Shown: one piece after another, positions 42,186-53,041 of the stretch
Position numbering within the stretch: position 1 is the first letter of the stretch
Layout: every line of letters starts with the position of its first letter
From: Kaistia adipata DSM 17808
GTDB taxonomy: Bacteria > Pseudomonadota > Alphaproteobacteria > Rhizobiales > Kaistiaceae
Length of the DNA stretch: 64,000 nt
Assembly (NCBI RefSeq): GCF_000423225.1
Contig: NZ_AUHO01000006.1
Coordinates: forward strand, 186,001 to 250,000
Reading direction: 5' to 3'
Program-made: the position numbers and the translations under genes
The notes under the pieces: model-generated
Told to the model about the DNA's origin: nothing
The model's database searches: none
The model's input: the letters and a program-made list of their open reading frames with translations, nothing else

Positions 42186-42923
42186 ATGTCGTCAGACGTC
42201 ACACTCTGGGGCGCCCTGTTCGCCGGGCTGCTGTCCTTCATTTCGCCCTGCGTGCTGCCGCTGGTGCCGCCCTATCTCTGCTATGTGACCGGGCTCAGTC
42301 TCGACGAGGTGACGACGAGCCGCTCCGACGGCCGCGTTCACGGCATGGTGCTGCGGGCCTCCCTGGCGTTCGTACTGGGCTTCACGACGGTATTCGTCCT
42401 GCTCGGCGCGACGGCGTCGGTGCTCGGCCGCATGGTGGCGCGGCAGCAGGAGATCCTGTCTGTCGCCGCGGGCCTGATCATCATCGTCATGGGCCTGCAC
42501 TTCCTCGGCGTGTTCCGGCTGGGCTTCCTGCAACGCGAGGCGCGTGTCCAGGTCGCCAACCAGCCTGCCGGCCTTGCCGGCGCCTATGTGCTTGGCCTCG
42601 CCTTCGCCTTCGGCTGGACGCCGTGCATCGGGCCGGTGCTGGCGGCGATCCTCGCCGTGGCCGGATCGACGGAGACGGTGGGAAGTGGGGCGGGCCTGCT
42701 CGCCATCTATTCGCTCGGTCTCGGCATTCCGTTCATGATCGCGGCCGGTTTCGCCGAGCACTTCATTGGCGGTCTCCGGCGCTTCCGCCGCTACATGCCG
42801 ATGGTCGAGAAGGTGATGGGCGTCTTCCTGATCATCGCCGGCATCCTGTTCCTGACCGGGCAGATGACGGCCATGTCGTTCTGGCTTCTCGAAACCTTCC
42901 CGGCGCTGTCCAAAATCGGCTGA
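42186..42923 (+). CDS. ccdA: Cytochrome c biogenesis protein CcdA
   Basis: A 245-residue protein with six membrane helices that carries reducing power from cytoplasmic thioredoxin to the periplasm. The two redox Cys are in [11 protein letters not shown] (helix 1) and GWTPCIGP (helix 4). ATG 42186 is chosen because it directly precedes the first helix. It is divergent from the sugar kinase. Confidence 0.93.
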   Translation: MSSDVTLWGALFAGLLSFISPCVLPLVPPYLCYVTGLSLDEVTTSRSDGRVHGMVLRASLAFVLGFTTVFVLLGATASVLGRMVARQQEILSVAAGLIIIVMGLHFLGVFRLGFLQREARVQVANQPAGLAGAYVLGLAFAFGWTPCIGPVLAAILAVAGSTETVGSGAGLLAIYSLGLGIPFMIAAGFAEHFIGGLRRFRRYMPMVEKVMGVFLIIAGILFLTGQMTAMSFWLLETFPALSKIG

Positions 42924-43002
42924 TCGTCGCTTGACCGGCGCGGGCGCGATCGCGCAAAGCTTGCGCCCATCGTGCCACAGCCGCCGCTCCTTCGGAGGAA
43001 CC

Positions 43003-44358
43003 ATGCCGGATCGCTCTTCGCTCGCCATCATCCTCGCCGCCGGCGAGGGCACGCGGATGCGATCGACGCTGCCCAAGGTGATGCACGCCGTCGCCGGCCT
43101 GCCGATGATCGGCCATGTGCTCAAGACCGCGACCGGCGCCGGAATCGGGCACTTCGCCGTGGTCGTCGGCAAGGGCTCCGAGGCGGTCGGCGCCTTTGCA
43201 GCCAAGCTGGCGCCGTCGGCGGCCGTTTTCGAGCAGGTCGAGCGCCTCGGCACCGCCCACGCCGTGCTGGCGGCGCGTGAGGCGATGTCCCGGCCGGTCG
43301 AGGATGTCCTCGTGCTCTATGGCGATACGCCTTTGGTCCGGCCGGAGACGCTGGCGCGGATGCGTGCCGAACTCGCCAAGGGAGCGGCCGTCGTCGTGCT
43401 CGGCTTCCGGACCGACGCGCCGACCGGCTATGGCCGATTGATCGAGCGCGACGGCCAACTGGTCGCCATCCGCGAGGAGCGCGACGCCACCGAGGATGAG
43501 CGCGGCATCGGTTTCTGCAATGCCGGGCTGATGGGGTTCCGGGGCGAGACGGTGCTGTCGCTGCTGGACGCCATCGACAACCGCAATGCCAAGCACGAAT
43601 ACTATCTGACCGACGCGGTCGAAGTCGCGAACCAGCGCGGCCTGAAGGTCGTGGCCATCGAGGCGGATGTCGCCGAGGTTGGCGGCGTCAACACCCGCGC
43701 CGAGCTCGCCGGCGTCGAGCGCATCTGGCAGGACCGCGCCCGGCAGGCGGCGCTGCTCGCCGGCATCACGATGATCGCGCCTGAGACCGTTTTCCTCTCG
43801 CATGACACGGTTCTCGGCCGTGACGTGACGATCGAGCCCAATGTCTTCTTCGGCCCCGGGGTGACGGTGGATGAAGGCGTGACGATCCACGCCTATTCGC
43901 ACCTGACGGGCGCGCATCTGGAGCCGGGCGCGGAGATCGGTCCGTTCGCCCGGTTGCGCCCCGGCACGCGGCTCGGCCCGAAGAGCAAGGTCGGCAATTT
44001 CGTTGAGGTGAAGAACGCCGAAGTCGGCGCCGGCGCCAAGATCAGCCACCTGACCTATGTCGGCGACGCCAAGGTCGGCGCCGAGGCGAATCTCGGCGCG
44101 GGCACGGTCACCGGCAATTATGACGGCTACGACAAGGCGCTGACGGTGATCGGCGAGGGCGCATTCATCGGTTCGAACAGCGTGCTGGTCGCGCCGGTGA
44201 CGATCGGCGACGGCGGCTACGTTGCCTCGGGCAGCGTGATCACCGAGGACGTCGCGCCGGACGCGCTGGCGATCGCGCGCGGCCGCCAGGTCGAGAAGCC
44301 GGGCTGGGCGGCCCGCTTCCGCGAGATGAAGGCCAAGACCAAGCGAGTGCGGGTTTGA
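43003..44358 (+). CDS. glmU: Bifunctional GlcN-1-P acetyltransferase / GlcNAc-1-P uridyltransferase GlmU
   Basis: A 451-residue enzyme making UDP-GlcNAc. The N-terminal pyrophosphorylase has [10 protein letters not shown] (about 10-19) and LPKVMH; the C-terminal left-handed beta helix (from about 250) carries the acetyltransferase, with [11 protein letters not shown] and [17 protein letters not shown] is 5 bases from ATG 43003. It precedes glmS, the earlier step of the same pathway. Confidence 0.97.
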   Translation: MPDRSSLAIILAAGEGTRMRSTLPKVMHAVAGLPMIGHVLKTATGAGIGHFAVVVGKGSEAVGAFAAKLAPSAAVFEQVERLGTAHAVLAAREAMSRPVEDVLVLYGDTPLVRPETLARMRAELAKGAAVVVLGFRTDAPTGYGRLIERDGQLVAIREERDATEDERGIGFCNAGLMGFRGETVLSLLDAIDNRNAKHEYYLTDAVEVANQRGLKVVAIEADVAEVGGVNTRAELAGVERIWQDRARQAALLAGITMIAPETVFLSHDTVLGRDVTIEPNVFFGPGVTVDEGVTIHAYSHLTGAHLEPGAEIGPFARLRPGTRLGPKSKVGNFVEVKNAEVGAGAKISHLTYVGDAKVGAEANLGAGTVTGNYDGYDKALTVIGEGAFIGSNSVLVAPVTIGDGGYVASGSVITEDVAPDALAIARGRQVEKPGWAARFREMKAKTKRVRV

Positions 44359-44480
44359 CGGATTCGGTAAAGGCCCGAAACAGGATTTGATTTCGGTCAC
44401 TTGGCCGAAGACGCTAAGAGGCCTCATGAATTGATGGATGTGCCGGCCCCATCGGGAATCGGCCAACGAGGAACTGCTGC

Positions 44481-46301
<1,821 letters not shown>

Positions 46302-46437
46302 CGGCGCGGGCGCTCGATCGAGCCGGCAGCCGGAGATTCGGCTGCCGGGGCTGTGCGGCGCAGTAGGATCTGGCTATCGACCGGCCAGCCGTCATAATGG
46401 CGCTTGGCATGCATTGAATCGGACGCATGGGCGGCAC

Positions 46438-47175
46438 ATGAGCTTTCAGGACCCCGAGCTTCCCCCTATCGTCGAAACGGGCGGCAGCCGGCTGATCACG
46501 CGGTTGCGGAACTATTTCCTGACCGGCCTCGTCATCGCCGCGCCGATCTCGATCACGATCTACCTGACCTGGTCGCTGATCAAATGGATCGATGGCTGGG
46601 TGAAGCCGGTCATTCCGCTCGAATACAGCCCGGACGCCTATCTGCCGTTCTCGGTGCCGGGCTTCGGCGTCTTTGTCGCCGTCGTCGCGCTGACGCTGCT
46701 CGGCTTCCTGACGGCGAACTTCGTCGGCCGCTCGCTGGTCCGCTTCGGCGAGCAACTGCTCAACCACACGCCGCTCGTGCGCAATCTCTACAGCGCGCTG
46801 AAGCAGCTGTTCGAGACGGTGCTGTCCGGCAAGGGCGGCAAGTCGTTCCAGAAGGCAGCGCTGATCGAGTTCCCGCGCAAGGGCGTCTGGTCGATCGTCT
46901 TCATCGCCACCGAGACGAAGGGCGAGATCCGGCAGAAGATCGGCAAGGATGGCGAGGAGTGGGTGACCGTCTTCCTGCCGCCGACGCCGGCGCCGACCGC
47001 CGGCTTCATGATGTTCGTGCGCCGCTCCGAGCTGATCGAACTCGACATGACCGTCGAGGAGGCGGCGAAGCTGGTGATTTCCGCCGGCCTGGTGGCGCCC
47101 GAATACAGCGACGCCGTCGAGAAGCCGGCCGTGTCGCCGGCCGCGCCGGTTCTGACACGCCGCGCCGGTTCCTGA
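46438..47175 (+). CDS. DUF502 membrane protein
   Basis: A 245-residue protein with two membrane helices (about 25-45 and 75-95) and the DUF502 run SGKGGKSFQKAALIEFPRKG, then GWMMFVRR-like text. It commonly follows glmS or precedes recG in Rhizobiales. Function unknown. ATG 46438 is preferred; TTG 46414 is in frame. Confidence 0.9.
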   Translation: MSFQDPELPPIVETGGSRLITRLRNYFLTGLVIAAPISITIYLTWSLIKWIDGWVKPVIPLEYSPDAYLPFSVPGFGVFVAVVALTLLGFLTANFVGRSLVRFGEQLLNHTPLVRNLYSALKQLFETVLSGKGGKSFQKAALIEFPRKGVWSIVFIATETKGEIRQKIGKDGEEWVTVFLPPTPAPTAGFMMFVRRSELIELDMTVEEAAKLVISAGLVAPEYSDAVEKPAVSPAAPVLTRRAGS

Positions 47176-47188
47176 GCCTCCAAGAGAA

Positions 47189-47217
47189 AAGCCCGGTCTC
47201 GCGACCGGGCTTCTTGT
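47189..47217. terminator. Bidirectional terminator
   Basis: aagcccggtc-tcgc-gaccgggctt with T-rich right side and A-rich left side. It ends the DUF502 transcript, and on the minus strand would end the porin fossil and the ClC gene. Confidence 0.85.
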
Positions 47218-47236
47218 TCCTGTCGTCTCGCCTCGA

Positions 47237-47345
47237 TCAGAAGCGGTGGTTCAGACCGGCGCGCACGATGCTGGCGCTGACGTCGCCGCGGCTGGTCGCC
47301 GTGTTGTCGAAGTCGAAGGTCTTCTTGCCGAAGTTTTTCAGCTCT
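47237..47345 (-). pseudogene. C-terminal fossil of an outer membrane beta-barrel protein
   Basis: Minus-strand codons up to a stop at 47237 read GKKTFDFDNTATSRGDVSAS then IVRAGLNHRF. Ending in an aromatic Phe after VRxGLNxxF is the beta-signal of Omp25/31-type outer membrane proteins. Nothing upstream of 47345 continues it; the ClC gene stop overlaps it in another frame. It seems a gene tail left with its terminator after a deletion that fused the ClC gene here. Confidence 0.6.
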
Positions 47346-49095
47346 CGCCGGCAAGGTTGCGGCGGGCCTTGTCGAGCTCCTCGGCATAGCGGCGGAAGAG
47401 GTGCGCCTCGGTGAGAAGTCCGACGACCTGGCGCGTCGACGAGCCGTCGACCACGACGAGTTCCTCGCTTTCGGCCATCTCGAAGACCTTCGCGGCCGCC
47501 TGGGCGCTCATGCTGGGATAGAGCATCTTGTCCGCATGCCGGCAGAAGGGCTGGATCGTCTCGTCCTCGGACGAGGCCGGGGCGGAATGGATCTCCGCCA
47601 CCAGGACAATGCCGGCGTAGCGGCCGTCCGCGTCGGTGACGACGACGCGCTGCGTCGAGCCGAGGGGGAAGAGGCTGCGGAAGGCGTCGGCCGGCATGGT
47701 GGCGAGCACCGTTCGCACATCCGTTCGCATCATCCGTCCCACCGTCAGGCCGCGCAGCCAGCCGACATCGATGGCGCTGCGGATCGTCTCGCCGCGCAGA
47801 TGCAGGCGCCAGGTCGAGAACGAATAGCCGAAGAGCTCGCGCACGGTGATCGCGGACAGGAGCGACGCCGCCAGCACGATGCCGGTGATGGCGAGGTCGC
47901 CAGTCGCCTCCAGGGCCAGGAAGGTCATGGTCAGCGGGCCGCCGACAATGCCGACGCCGAGCGCGCTCATGGCGACGATGGCCGCGGCGGCGGGGTCGAT
48001 GCTGCTGGTCGGGACGATGGCCGTGACCCCCATCGCGAACAGCTTGCCGAACAGCGCGCCGAGGAACAGCGACGCGAAGAACATGCCGCCACGAAAGCCG
48101 GAGCCGAGCGACACCGCGACGCTGGCGATCTTCATTACCAGAACCGTCAACAGCAGGCCGACGGGAACCGCCTGGACGAGGTTCAGGTGCATGGCGCCAT
48201 GCCCCGCCGCGAGCACCTGCGGCGTATAGAGCGCCATGGCGCCGATGAGGAGCCCGCCGACCGTGGGGCGGATGGCGCGGGGCAGGCGGCTCTTCTGGAA
48301 GGCGATGTCGGCGAGCGTGACCAGCCGCATGATGGCGATCGCGGCCAGCCCTGCCAGGATGCCGAGGATCAGATAGGGCGGATAGTCCACGGCCTGCAGG
48401 GTCAGCGAGTCCGGCACCTCGATGGTGTAGGCGGCCGCCCCGAGGCCCTGGGCGACGAGAAAGCCGGAGATCGCCGCGGTCATCACCGGCGCGATGTTGG
48501 CGACGCTGTAGACGCCGATGATCAGCTCGAAGCTGTAGAAGGCGCCCGTCAGGGGGGCGCTGAAGGCGGCGGCGATGGCGCCGGCCGCGCCGCAGCCGAC
48601 GGCCGTCCGCAGGTCGGCGCGGCGCAGGTGCAGGCGCTGGCCGATCCGCGAAGCCATGGCGCCGCCGAGCTGCGTATAGCCGGCCTCGAGGCCGACCGAG
48701 GCGCCGGAACCGTTCGAGACGACGGCTTCGAACGCGACGCGCAGGCTGTCGCGCAGCGACATGCGGCCGCCATGCAGTGCGTTGGCCTCGATCGGGTCGA
48801 CGATCTGCTGGGAGCGCCGGAAGAGCAGATAGACGGCCCCGAGCAGCAGCCCGCCTCCGGCGGTCGCCAGAACCCGCCAGGACGGCGTGATCGTCGTTGT
48901 GGCGCTCAGGAAGTCGTCACGGCCGATCGCGAACAGGACGACGTGCAGCCATTGCGCCAGTCGGCTCATCACCGTGACGGCCACGCCGGCGAGACAGCCG
49001 ATCACCGCCGCCACGACGAGCAGGGCGGGTTCACCGGTGCGGACGAGCACGCGGCCCCGGCTCAAGGCTCGATCGAGGAGGGAGGCAAGTCTCAT
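47338..49095 (-). CDS. ClC-family chloride channel/antiporter with CBS domains
   Basis: A 585-residue protein: ClC core of 10-12 helices (to about 420), then paired CBS domains (about 445-570). Selectivity-filter segments are seen as SNGSGASVGLEAGYTQLG and GSGFRGGMFFASLF; the N-terminal GSGxP is GSGAS, so the pore lacks the usual Pro. CBS domains would sense adenine nucleotides. The 3' end runs into the porin fossil. Confidence 0.9.
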   Translation of the reverse strand: MRLASLLDRALSRGRVLVRTGEPALLVVAAVIGCLAGVAVTVMSRLAQWLHVVLFAIGRDDFLSATTTITPSWRVLATAGGGLLLGAVYLLFRRSQQIVDPIEANALHGGRMSLRDSLRVAFEAVVSNGSGASVGLEAGYTQLGGAMASRIGQRLHLRRADLRTAVGCGAAGAIAAAFSAPLTGAFYSFELIIGVYSVANIAPVMTAAISGFLVAQGLGAAAYTIEVPDSLTLQAVDYPPYLILGILAGLAAIAIMRLVTLADIAFQKSRLPRAIRPTVGGLLIGAMALYTPQVLAAGHGAMHLNLVQAVPVGLLLTVLVMKIASVAVSLGSGFRGGMFFASLFLGALFGKLFAMGVTAIVPTSSIDPAAAAIVAMSALGVGIVGGPLTMTFLALEATGDLAITGIVLAASLLSAITVRELFGYSFSTWRLHLRGETIRSAIDVGWLRGLTVGRMMRTDVRTVLATMPADAFRSLFPLGSTQRVVVTDADGRYAGIVLVAEIHSAPASSEDETIQPFCRHADKMLYPSMSAQAAAKVFEMAESEELVVVDGSSTRQVVGLLTEAHLFRRYAEELDKARRNLAGES

Positions 49096-49170
49096 GTCAG
49101 GGATGCTGCTTCGACGTCAGTGGCACCTCAATAGCCTCGATGGACCATGAAATCACGACGTCATCATGTA

Positions 49171-51279
49171 TCACCCTGCCCTGAGCAGCTTGATCGCCTC
49201 GTCGCGGCCGAACAGATAGAGCAGCAGGCGCAAGGCCTCGCCGCGCGGCGAGGTGAGGGCGGGGTCCTTCTCGACGATCAGGCGGGCATCGTCGCGAGCG
49301 ACGTCCAGCAGCGCGCCGTGATGCTCGAAGCGGGCGACCTTGAAACCCGGCGTGCCGGACTGCCGCGTGCCGAGCAACTCGCCCTCGCCGCGCAGGCGAA
49401 GGTCCTCTTCGGCGATGCGGAAGCCGTCCTCGGTGTCGCGCATGATGGCGAGCCGGTCATGCGCCACCTCGCCGAGCGGGCCCTTGTAGAGCAGCAGGCA
49501 GGTCGATGCCTTGGAGCCGCGCCCGACGCGGCCGCGCAGCTGGTGCAGCTGCGCAAGGCCGAAGCGCTCGGCATGCTCGATGACCATGATCGTCGCGTCG
49601 GGCACGTCGACGCCGACCTCGATCACGGTGGTGGCGACCAGCACGCGGGTTTCACCGCGCTGGAAGCGACGCATCGCCTCGTCCTTCTCGGCAGCCTTCA
49701 TGCGGCCATGCACGAGGCCGACGACCGGTCCAAGCACCCGCTCCAGATCGACGAAGCGGTCCTGCGCCGCGGCGGCGTCGACCTCTTCGGATTCCTCGAC
49801 CAGCGGGCAGACCCAATAGGCCTTGGCGCCCTCGGCGATCGCGGCGCGGATGCGCGCCACGACCTGGTCGAGCCGCTCGAGCGGTACGGTTCGCGTCTCG
49901 ACCGGTTGGCGGCCTGCCGGCTTGTCGGGGAGTTTCGAGACGTCCATGTCGCCGAAGGCGGTCAGCACCAGCGTGCGCGGGATCGGCGTCGCCGTCATGA
50001 CGAGGATGTCGGTTGCCGCGCCCTTGGCCGAGAGCGCCAATCGCTGGTGCACGCCGAAACGGTGTTGCTCGTCGACGATGGCGAGTGCGAGATCGCGGAA
50101 TTCCACGCCCGCCTGGAACACGGCATGCGTGCCGACGACGAGGTCGATCGACCCGTCGTCGAGGCCTGCGAGGATCTCGGCCCGTTCGCGGCCCTTCTCG
50201 CGGCCGGTCAGGATCGCCATGCGGATGCCGGCTGCTTCGGCGAGCGGCTGCAGCGTCTTGGCGTGCTGGCGCGCCAGCAGCTCGGTCGGCGCCATCAGCG
50301 CCGCCTGGCTGCCGGCTTCGATCACGGTCGCCGCCGCCATCAGGCCGACCATGGTCTTGCCCGAGCCGACATCGCCCTGCAGCAGGCGCAGCATCCGCTC
50401 GTTCGAGGCGAGATCCTGCTCGATCTCGGCGATCGCCGCCTGCTGGCTGCCGGTCAGCGTGAAGGGAAGGGCGGCGAGGATGGCGCGGCGCATACGCCCG
50501 TCGCCGATCCGCGCGCGGCCGGTTGCCTTGCGGAGATTGGCGCGCGTCAGCATCAGCGCCAGCTGGTTTGCAAGGAACTCGTCATAGGCGAGGCGGCTGA
50601 TCGACGGCCCCTCCGGCGCGAGGTCGGCCGGCGTCGTCGGCGCGTGCACCGTCTCCAGCGCATCCTTGAAGCTCGGCCAGCGCCGGCGGGCCATCAGCGG
50701 CGGATCATTCCATTCCGGCAGGTCCGGCAGGCTGTCGAGGGCGGAGCGGATGGCGCGGCCGAGCGTCTTGCGAGCGAGGCCCGCCGTCATCGGATAGACG
50801 GGCTCGACCATCGGCAGGCTCTCGAAGGCCTCGCGGTCGACGATGTGGTCGGGATGGACCATCTGCGGCCGGCCGTTGAACCACTCGACCTTGCCGCTGA
50901 TGAAGCGCGTCTCGCCGACGGGCATGGCACGTTCGAGAAAAGCCTGGTCGCCGCGGAAGAAGACCAGGCCGATCTCTCCCGTCTCGTCATGCGCCATGAC
51001 GCGATAGGGAACGCGCCGGTTGCCGCGCGGCGGCGGCATGTGGCGGTCGATCCGGACTTCCAGCGTGACGATGGCGCCTTCGGGCGAAAGCGCGATGCCG
51101 GGCTGGTTGCGGCGGTCGATCAGCCCGACCGGAATATGCAGCAGGAGATCCGTGACGCGCGGCGGGTCGCCGGCCTCGCCCGTGCCGAGCAGCCGGCCCA
51201 TCGCCTCGCCGATCTTCGGGCCGACGCCGGTTAGGCTCGTCACGGGACGGAACAGCGGGTTCAGGATTTCCGGTCGCAT
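49171..51279 (-). CDS. recG: ATP-dependent DNA helicase RecG
   Basis: A 702-residue fork-reversal helicase. The wedge domain comes first (about 55-155), then Walker A GDVGSGKTMVG, the DEQH box in IVDEQHRFGVHQR, and the C-terminal helicase with VATTVIEVGVDVPDAT and QLRGRVGRG. Length is normal. No sdhE-mfd gene follows upstream, unlike some relatives. Confidence 0.97.
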   Translation of the reverse strand: MRPEILNPLFRPVTSLTGVGPKIGEAMGRLLGTGEAGDPPRVTDLLLHIPVGLIDRRNQPGIALSPEGAIVTLEVRIDRHMPPPRGNRRVPYRVMAHDETGEIGLVFFRGDQAFLERAMPVGETRFISGKVEWFNGRPQMVHPDHIVDREAFESLPMVEPVYPMTAGLARKTLGRAIRSALDSLPDLPEWNDPPLMARRRWPSFKDALETVHAPTTPADLAPEGPSISRLAYDEFLANQLALMLTRANLRKATGRARIGDGRMRRAILAALPFTLTGSQQAAIAEIEQDLASNERMLRLLQGDVGSGKTMVGLMAAATVIEAGSQAALMAPTELLARQHAKTLQPLAEAAGIRMAILTGREKGRERAEILAGLDDGSIDLVVGTHAVFQAGVEFRDLALAIVDEQHRFGVHQRLALSAKGAATDILVMTATPIPRTLVLTAFGDMDVSKLPDKPAGRQPVETRTVPLERLDQVVARIRAAIAEGAKAYWVCPLVEESEEVDAAAAQDRFVDLERVLGPVVGLVHGRMKAAEKDEAMRRFQRGETRVLVATTVIEVGVDVPDATIMVIEHAERFGLAQLHQLRGRVGRGSKASTCLLLYKGPLGEVAHDRLAIMRDTEDGFRIAEEDLRLRGEGELLGTRQSGTPGFKVARFEHHGALLDVARDDARLIVEKDPALTSPRGEALRLLLYLFGRDEAIKLLRAG

Positions 51280-51380
51280 GGGGGCATGATTCTCCTCGGG
51301 CCGAGATTAGAACGGCGAGCCAACCTTTCACCATGGCGGCAGGCAGGCTAGGAACAGCACAAAATGTGCACGAGAGTTCG

Positions 51381-52298
51381 ATGACCGAAGAATCGACCAC
51401 AGGCGTCTATGGCGCGCCGCCGCAGGAACTGGCCGATGTGCCGCGCGGCGCCATCCAGTTCTCGCCGCTCGTCCCGGGCAGCGCGGCGCTGGAGCGCCGT
51501 CCCGATGCCTCGCTCGACGCCATGGTGATGCTGGCGCCTCCGGGCACGATCGAGCGCCGCTTCGAGATCGCCCAGGCCCTGCGCGCGCTGAAGCCTGGCG
51601 CGTCGTTTACCGTGATGGCGCCGAAGGACAAGGGCGGCTCGCGGCTCGCCAAGGAGCTGCGCGGTTTCGGCTGCGAGATCCACGAGACGCCGCTCCGCCA
51701 CCACCGCGTCTGCGTCGCCACCCGTCCCGACGAACTCGTTGGCCTGGCCGAGGCTCTGGAGGCCGGCGCGCAGCAATTCGTGCCGGAGACCGGGCTCTGG
51801 TCGCAGCCCGGCGTGTTCTCGTGGAACCGCATCGATCCCGGCAGCGCGCTGCTCCTGAAACATCTGCCGGTGCTTTCGGGCCGGGGCGCCGATTTCGGCT
51901 GCGGCCTAGGCTATCTGGCGCGCGCCGTGCTCGCGGGGGATACGGTCACGTCGCTCCTGATGCTCGATATCGATCGCCGCGCCACCGAAGCGGCGGCGCG
52001 CAACGTCGTCGATCCGCGTGCCGACATCCGCTGGGTGGACCTGCGTAGCGCGCGCGACCTGCCTGCCGATCTCGACTTCGTCGTCATGAACCCGCCCTTC
52101 CACGATGGCGGCGCCGAGGATCGGGCTCTCGGCCAGACCTTCATCCGTCGCGCCGCGGAATCGCTCGCCAAGGGCGGTCGCTGCTGGCTGACGGCCAATC
52201 GTCATCTTCCCTACGAAGAGCCCCTGAAGGCGCTGTTCGCCCGGTCGACGCTGGTTGCCGAGGCGGATGGCTTCAAGATCTACGAGGCGCGCAAATGA
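51381..52298 (+). CDS. Class I SAM methyltransferase, RsmC-like
   Basis: A 305-residue protein with two Rossmann-like halves, as in the 16S rRNA G1207 methyltransferase RsmC. The second half holds GADFGCGLGYLARAV (SAM site) and the catalytic VVMNPPFHDGG. It overlaps the next gene (ATGA), a 16S/23S pseudouridine synthase, which supports an rRNA-modification role. Confidence 0.85.
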   Translation: MTEESTTGVYGAPPQELADVPRGAIQFSPLVPGSAALERRPDASLDAMVMLAPPGTIERRFEIAQALRALKPGASFTVMAPKDKGGSRLAKELRGFGCEIHETPLRHHRVCVATRPDELVGLAEALEAGAQQFVPETGLWSQPGVFSWNRIDPGSALLLKHLPVLSGRGADFGCGLGYLARAVLAGDTVTSLLMLDIDRRATEAAARNVVDPRADIRWVDLRSARDLPADLDFVVMNPPFHDGGAEDRALGQTFIRRAAESLAKGGRCWLTANRHLPYEEPLKALFARSTLVAEADGFKIYEARK

Positions 52299-53041
52299 GC
52301 AAATCCATTCCCTCGGCGCGGCTCGACAGGCTGCTTGCCAATCTCGGCTATGGCACCCGCCGCGAGGTGCAGGGGCTGATCCATTCCGGCCGCGTCATCC
52401 TCGACGGCGAGGCCGAGACCGATCCGGCCCAGCATGTCTATGTGAAGGCCGATCTCGCGACCCGCATGACCGTCTCCGGCGAGCCGCTCGATCCGCCGCC
52501 GGGCCTGGCGCTGATGATCCACAAGCCCCTCGGCGTCACCTGCTCGCACAAGGAGACCGGCGCGCTGATTTATTCGCTGCTGCCCGAGCGTTGGCGCCGC
52601 CGCGATCCGGTGATTTCGACGGTCGGCCGGCTCGACAAGGAAACGTCCGGTTTGCTGCTGATGACCGATGACGGAGCGCTGCTCCATCGCATCATCTCGC
52701 CCCGCCATCACGTGCCGAAGCGCTACCAGGTGACGCTCGACCGGCCCTTGAACGGCGACGAGGCGGCGATCTTCGCGGCGGGCGGCTTGATGCTCGAAGG
52801 CGAGGAAAAGCCGCTTTTGCCGGCCGAGATGGAAGTCGTCGGGCCGAAGCAGGCGACGCTGACGCTGCATGAGGGGCGCTATCACCAGGTGCGCCGGATG
52901 TTCGCGGCGGTCGGCAACCACGTCACGGCTCTGCATCGCGACCGGATCGGCCTGTTGGACCTTCCCGCCGATCTCGAGCCCGGCGCCTACCGGCTGCTGA
53001 CGGCCGCCGACATCGAGCAGGTGTTCGGAGCGTCGGCGTGA
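52295..53041 (+). CDS. rRNA pseudouridine synthase, RsuA/RluB/E/F family
   Basis: A 248-residue enzyme: S4 RNA-binding domain (about 6-55; RLDRLLANLGYGTRREV) and catalytic domain with GRLDKETSGLLLMT, where the Asp is the catalytic residue, and HEGRYHQVRRMFAAVGN. RsuA (16S position 516) is the likeliest member. It overlaps the next start (GTGA). Confidence 0.9.
   Translation: MSKSIPSARLDRLLANLGYGTRREVQGLIHSGRVILDGEAETDPAQHVYVKADLATRMTVSGEPLDPPPGLALMIHKPLGVTCSHKETGALIYSLLPERWRRRDPVISTVGRLDKETSGLLLMTDDGALLHRIISPRHHVPKRYQVTLDRPLNGDEAAIFAAGGLMLEGEEKPLLPAEMEVVGPKQATLTLHEGRYHQVRRMFAAVGNHVTALHRDRIGLLDLPADLEPGAYRLLTAADIEQVFGASA

Noticed and set aside
44359-44480. glmS ribozyme in the glmU-glmS gap
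   Set aside because: The gap is too short and shows no matching conserved core; the ribozyme is typical of Gram-positive bacteria.
49147-51234. Long open frame antisense to recG (695 codons), and similar ones opposite glmS, the ClC gene, glmU and the tail tip gene
   Set aside because: They mirror highly recognisable genes, lack ribosome sites and have Arg/Asp/Gly-rich low-information translations expected from antisense of high-GC codons.
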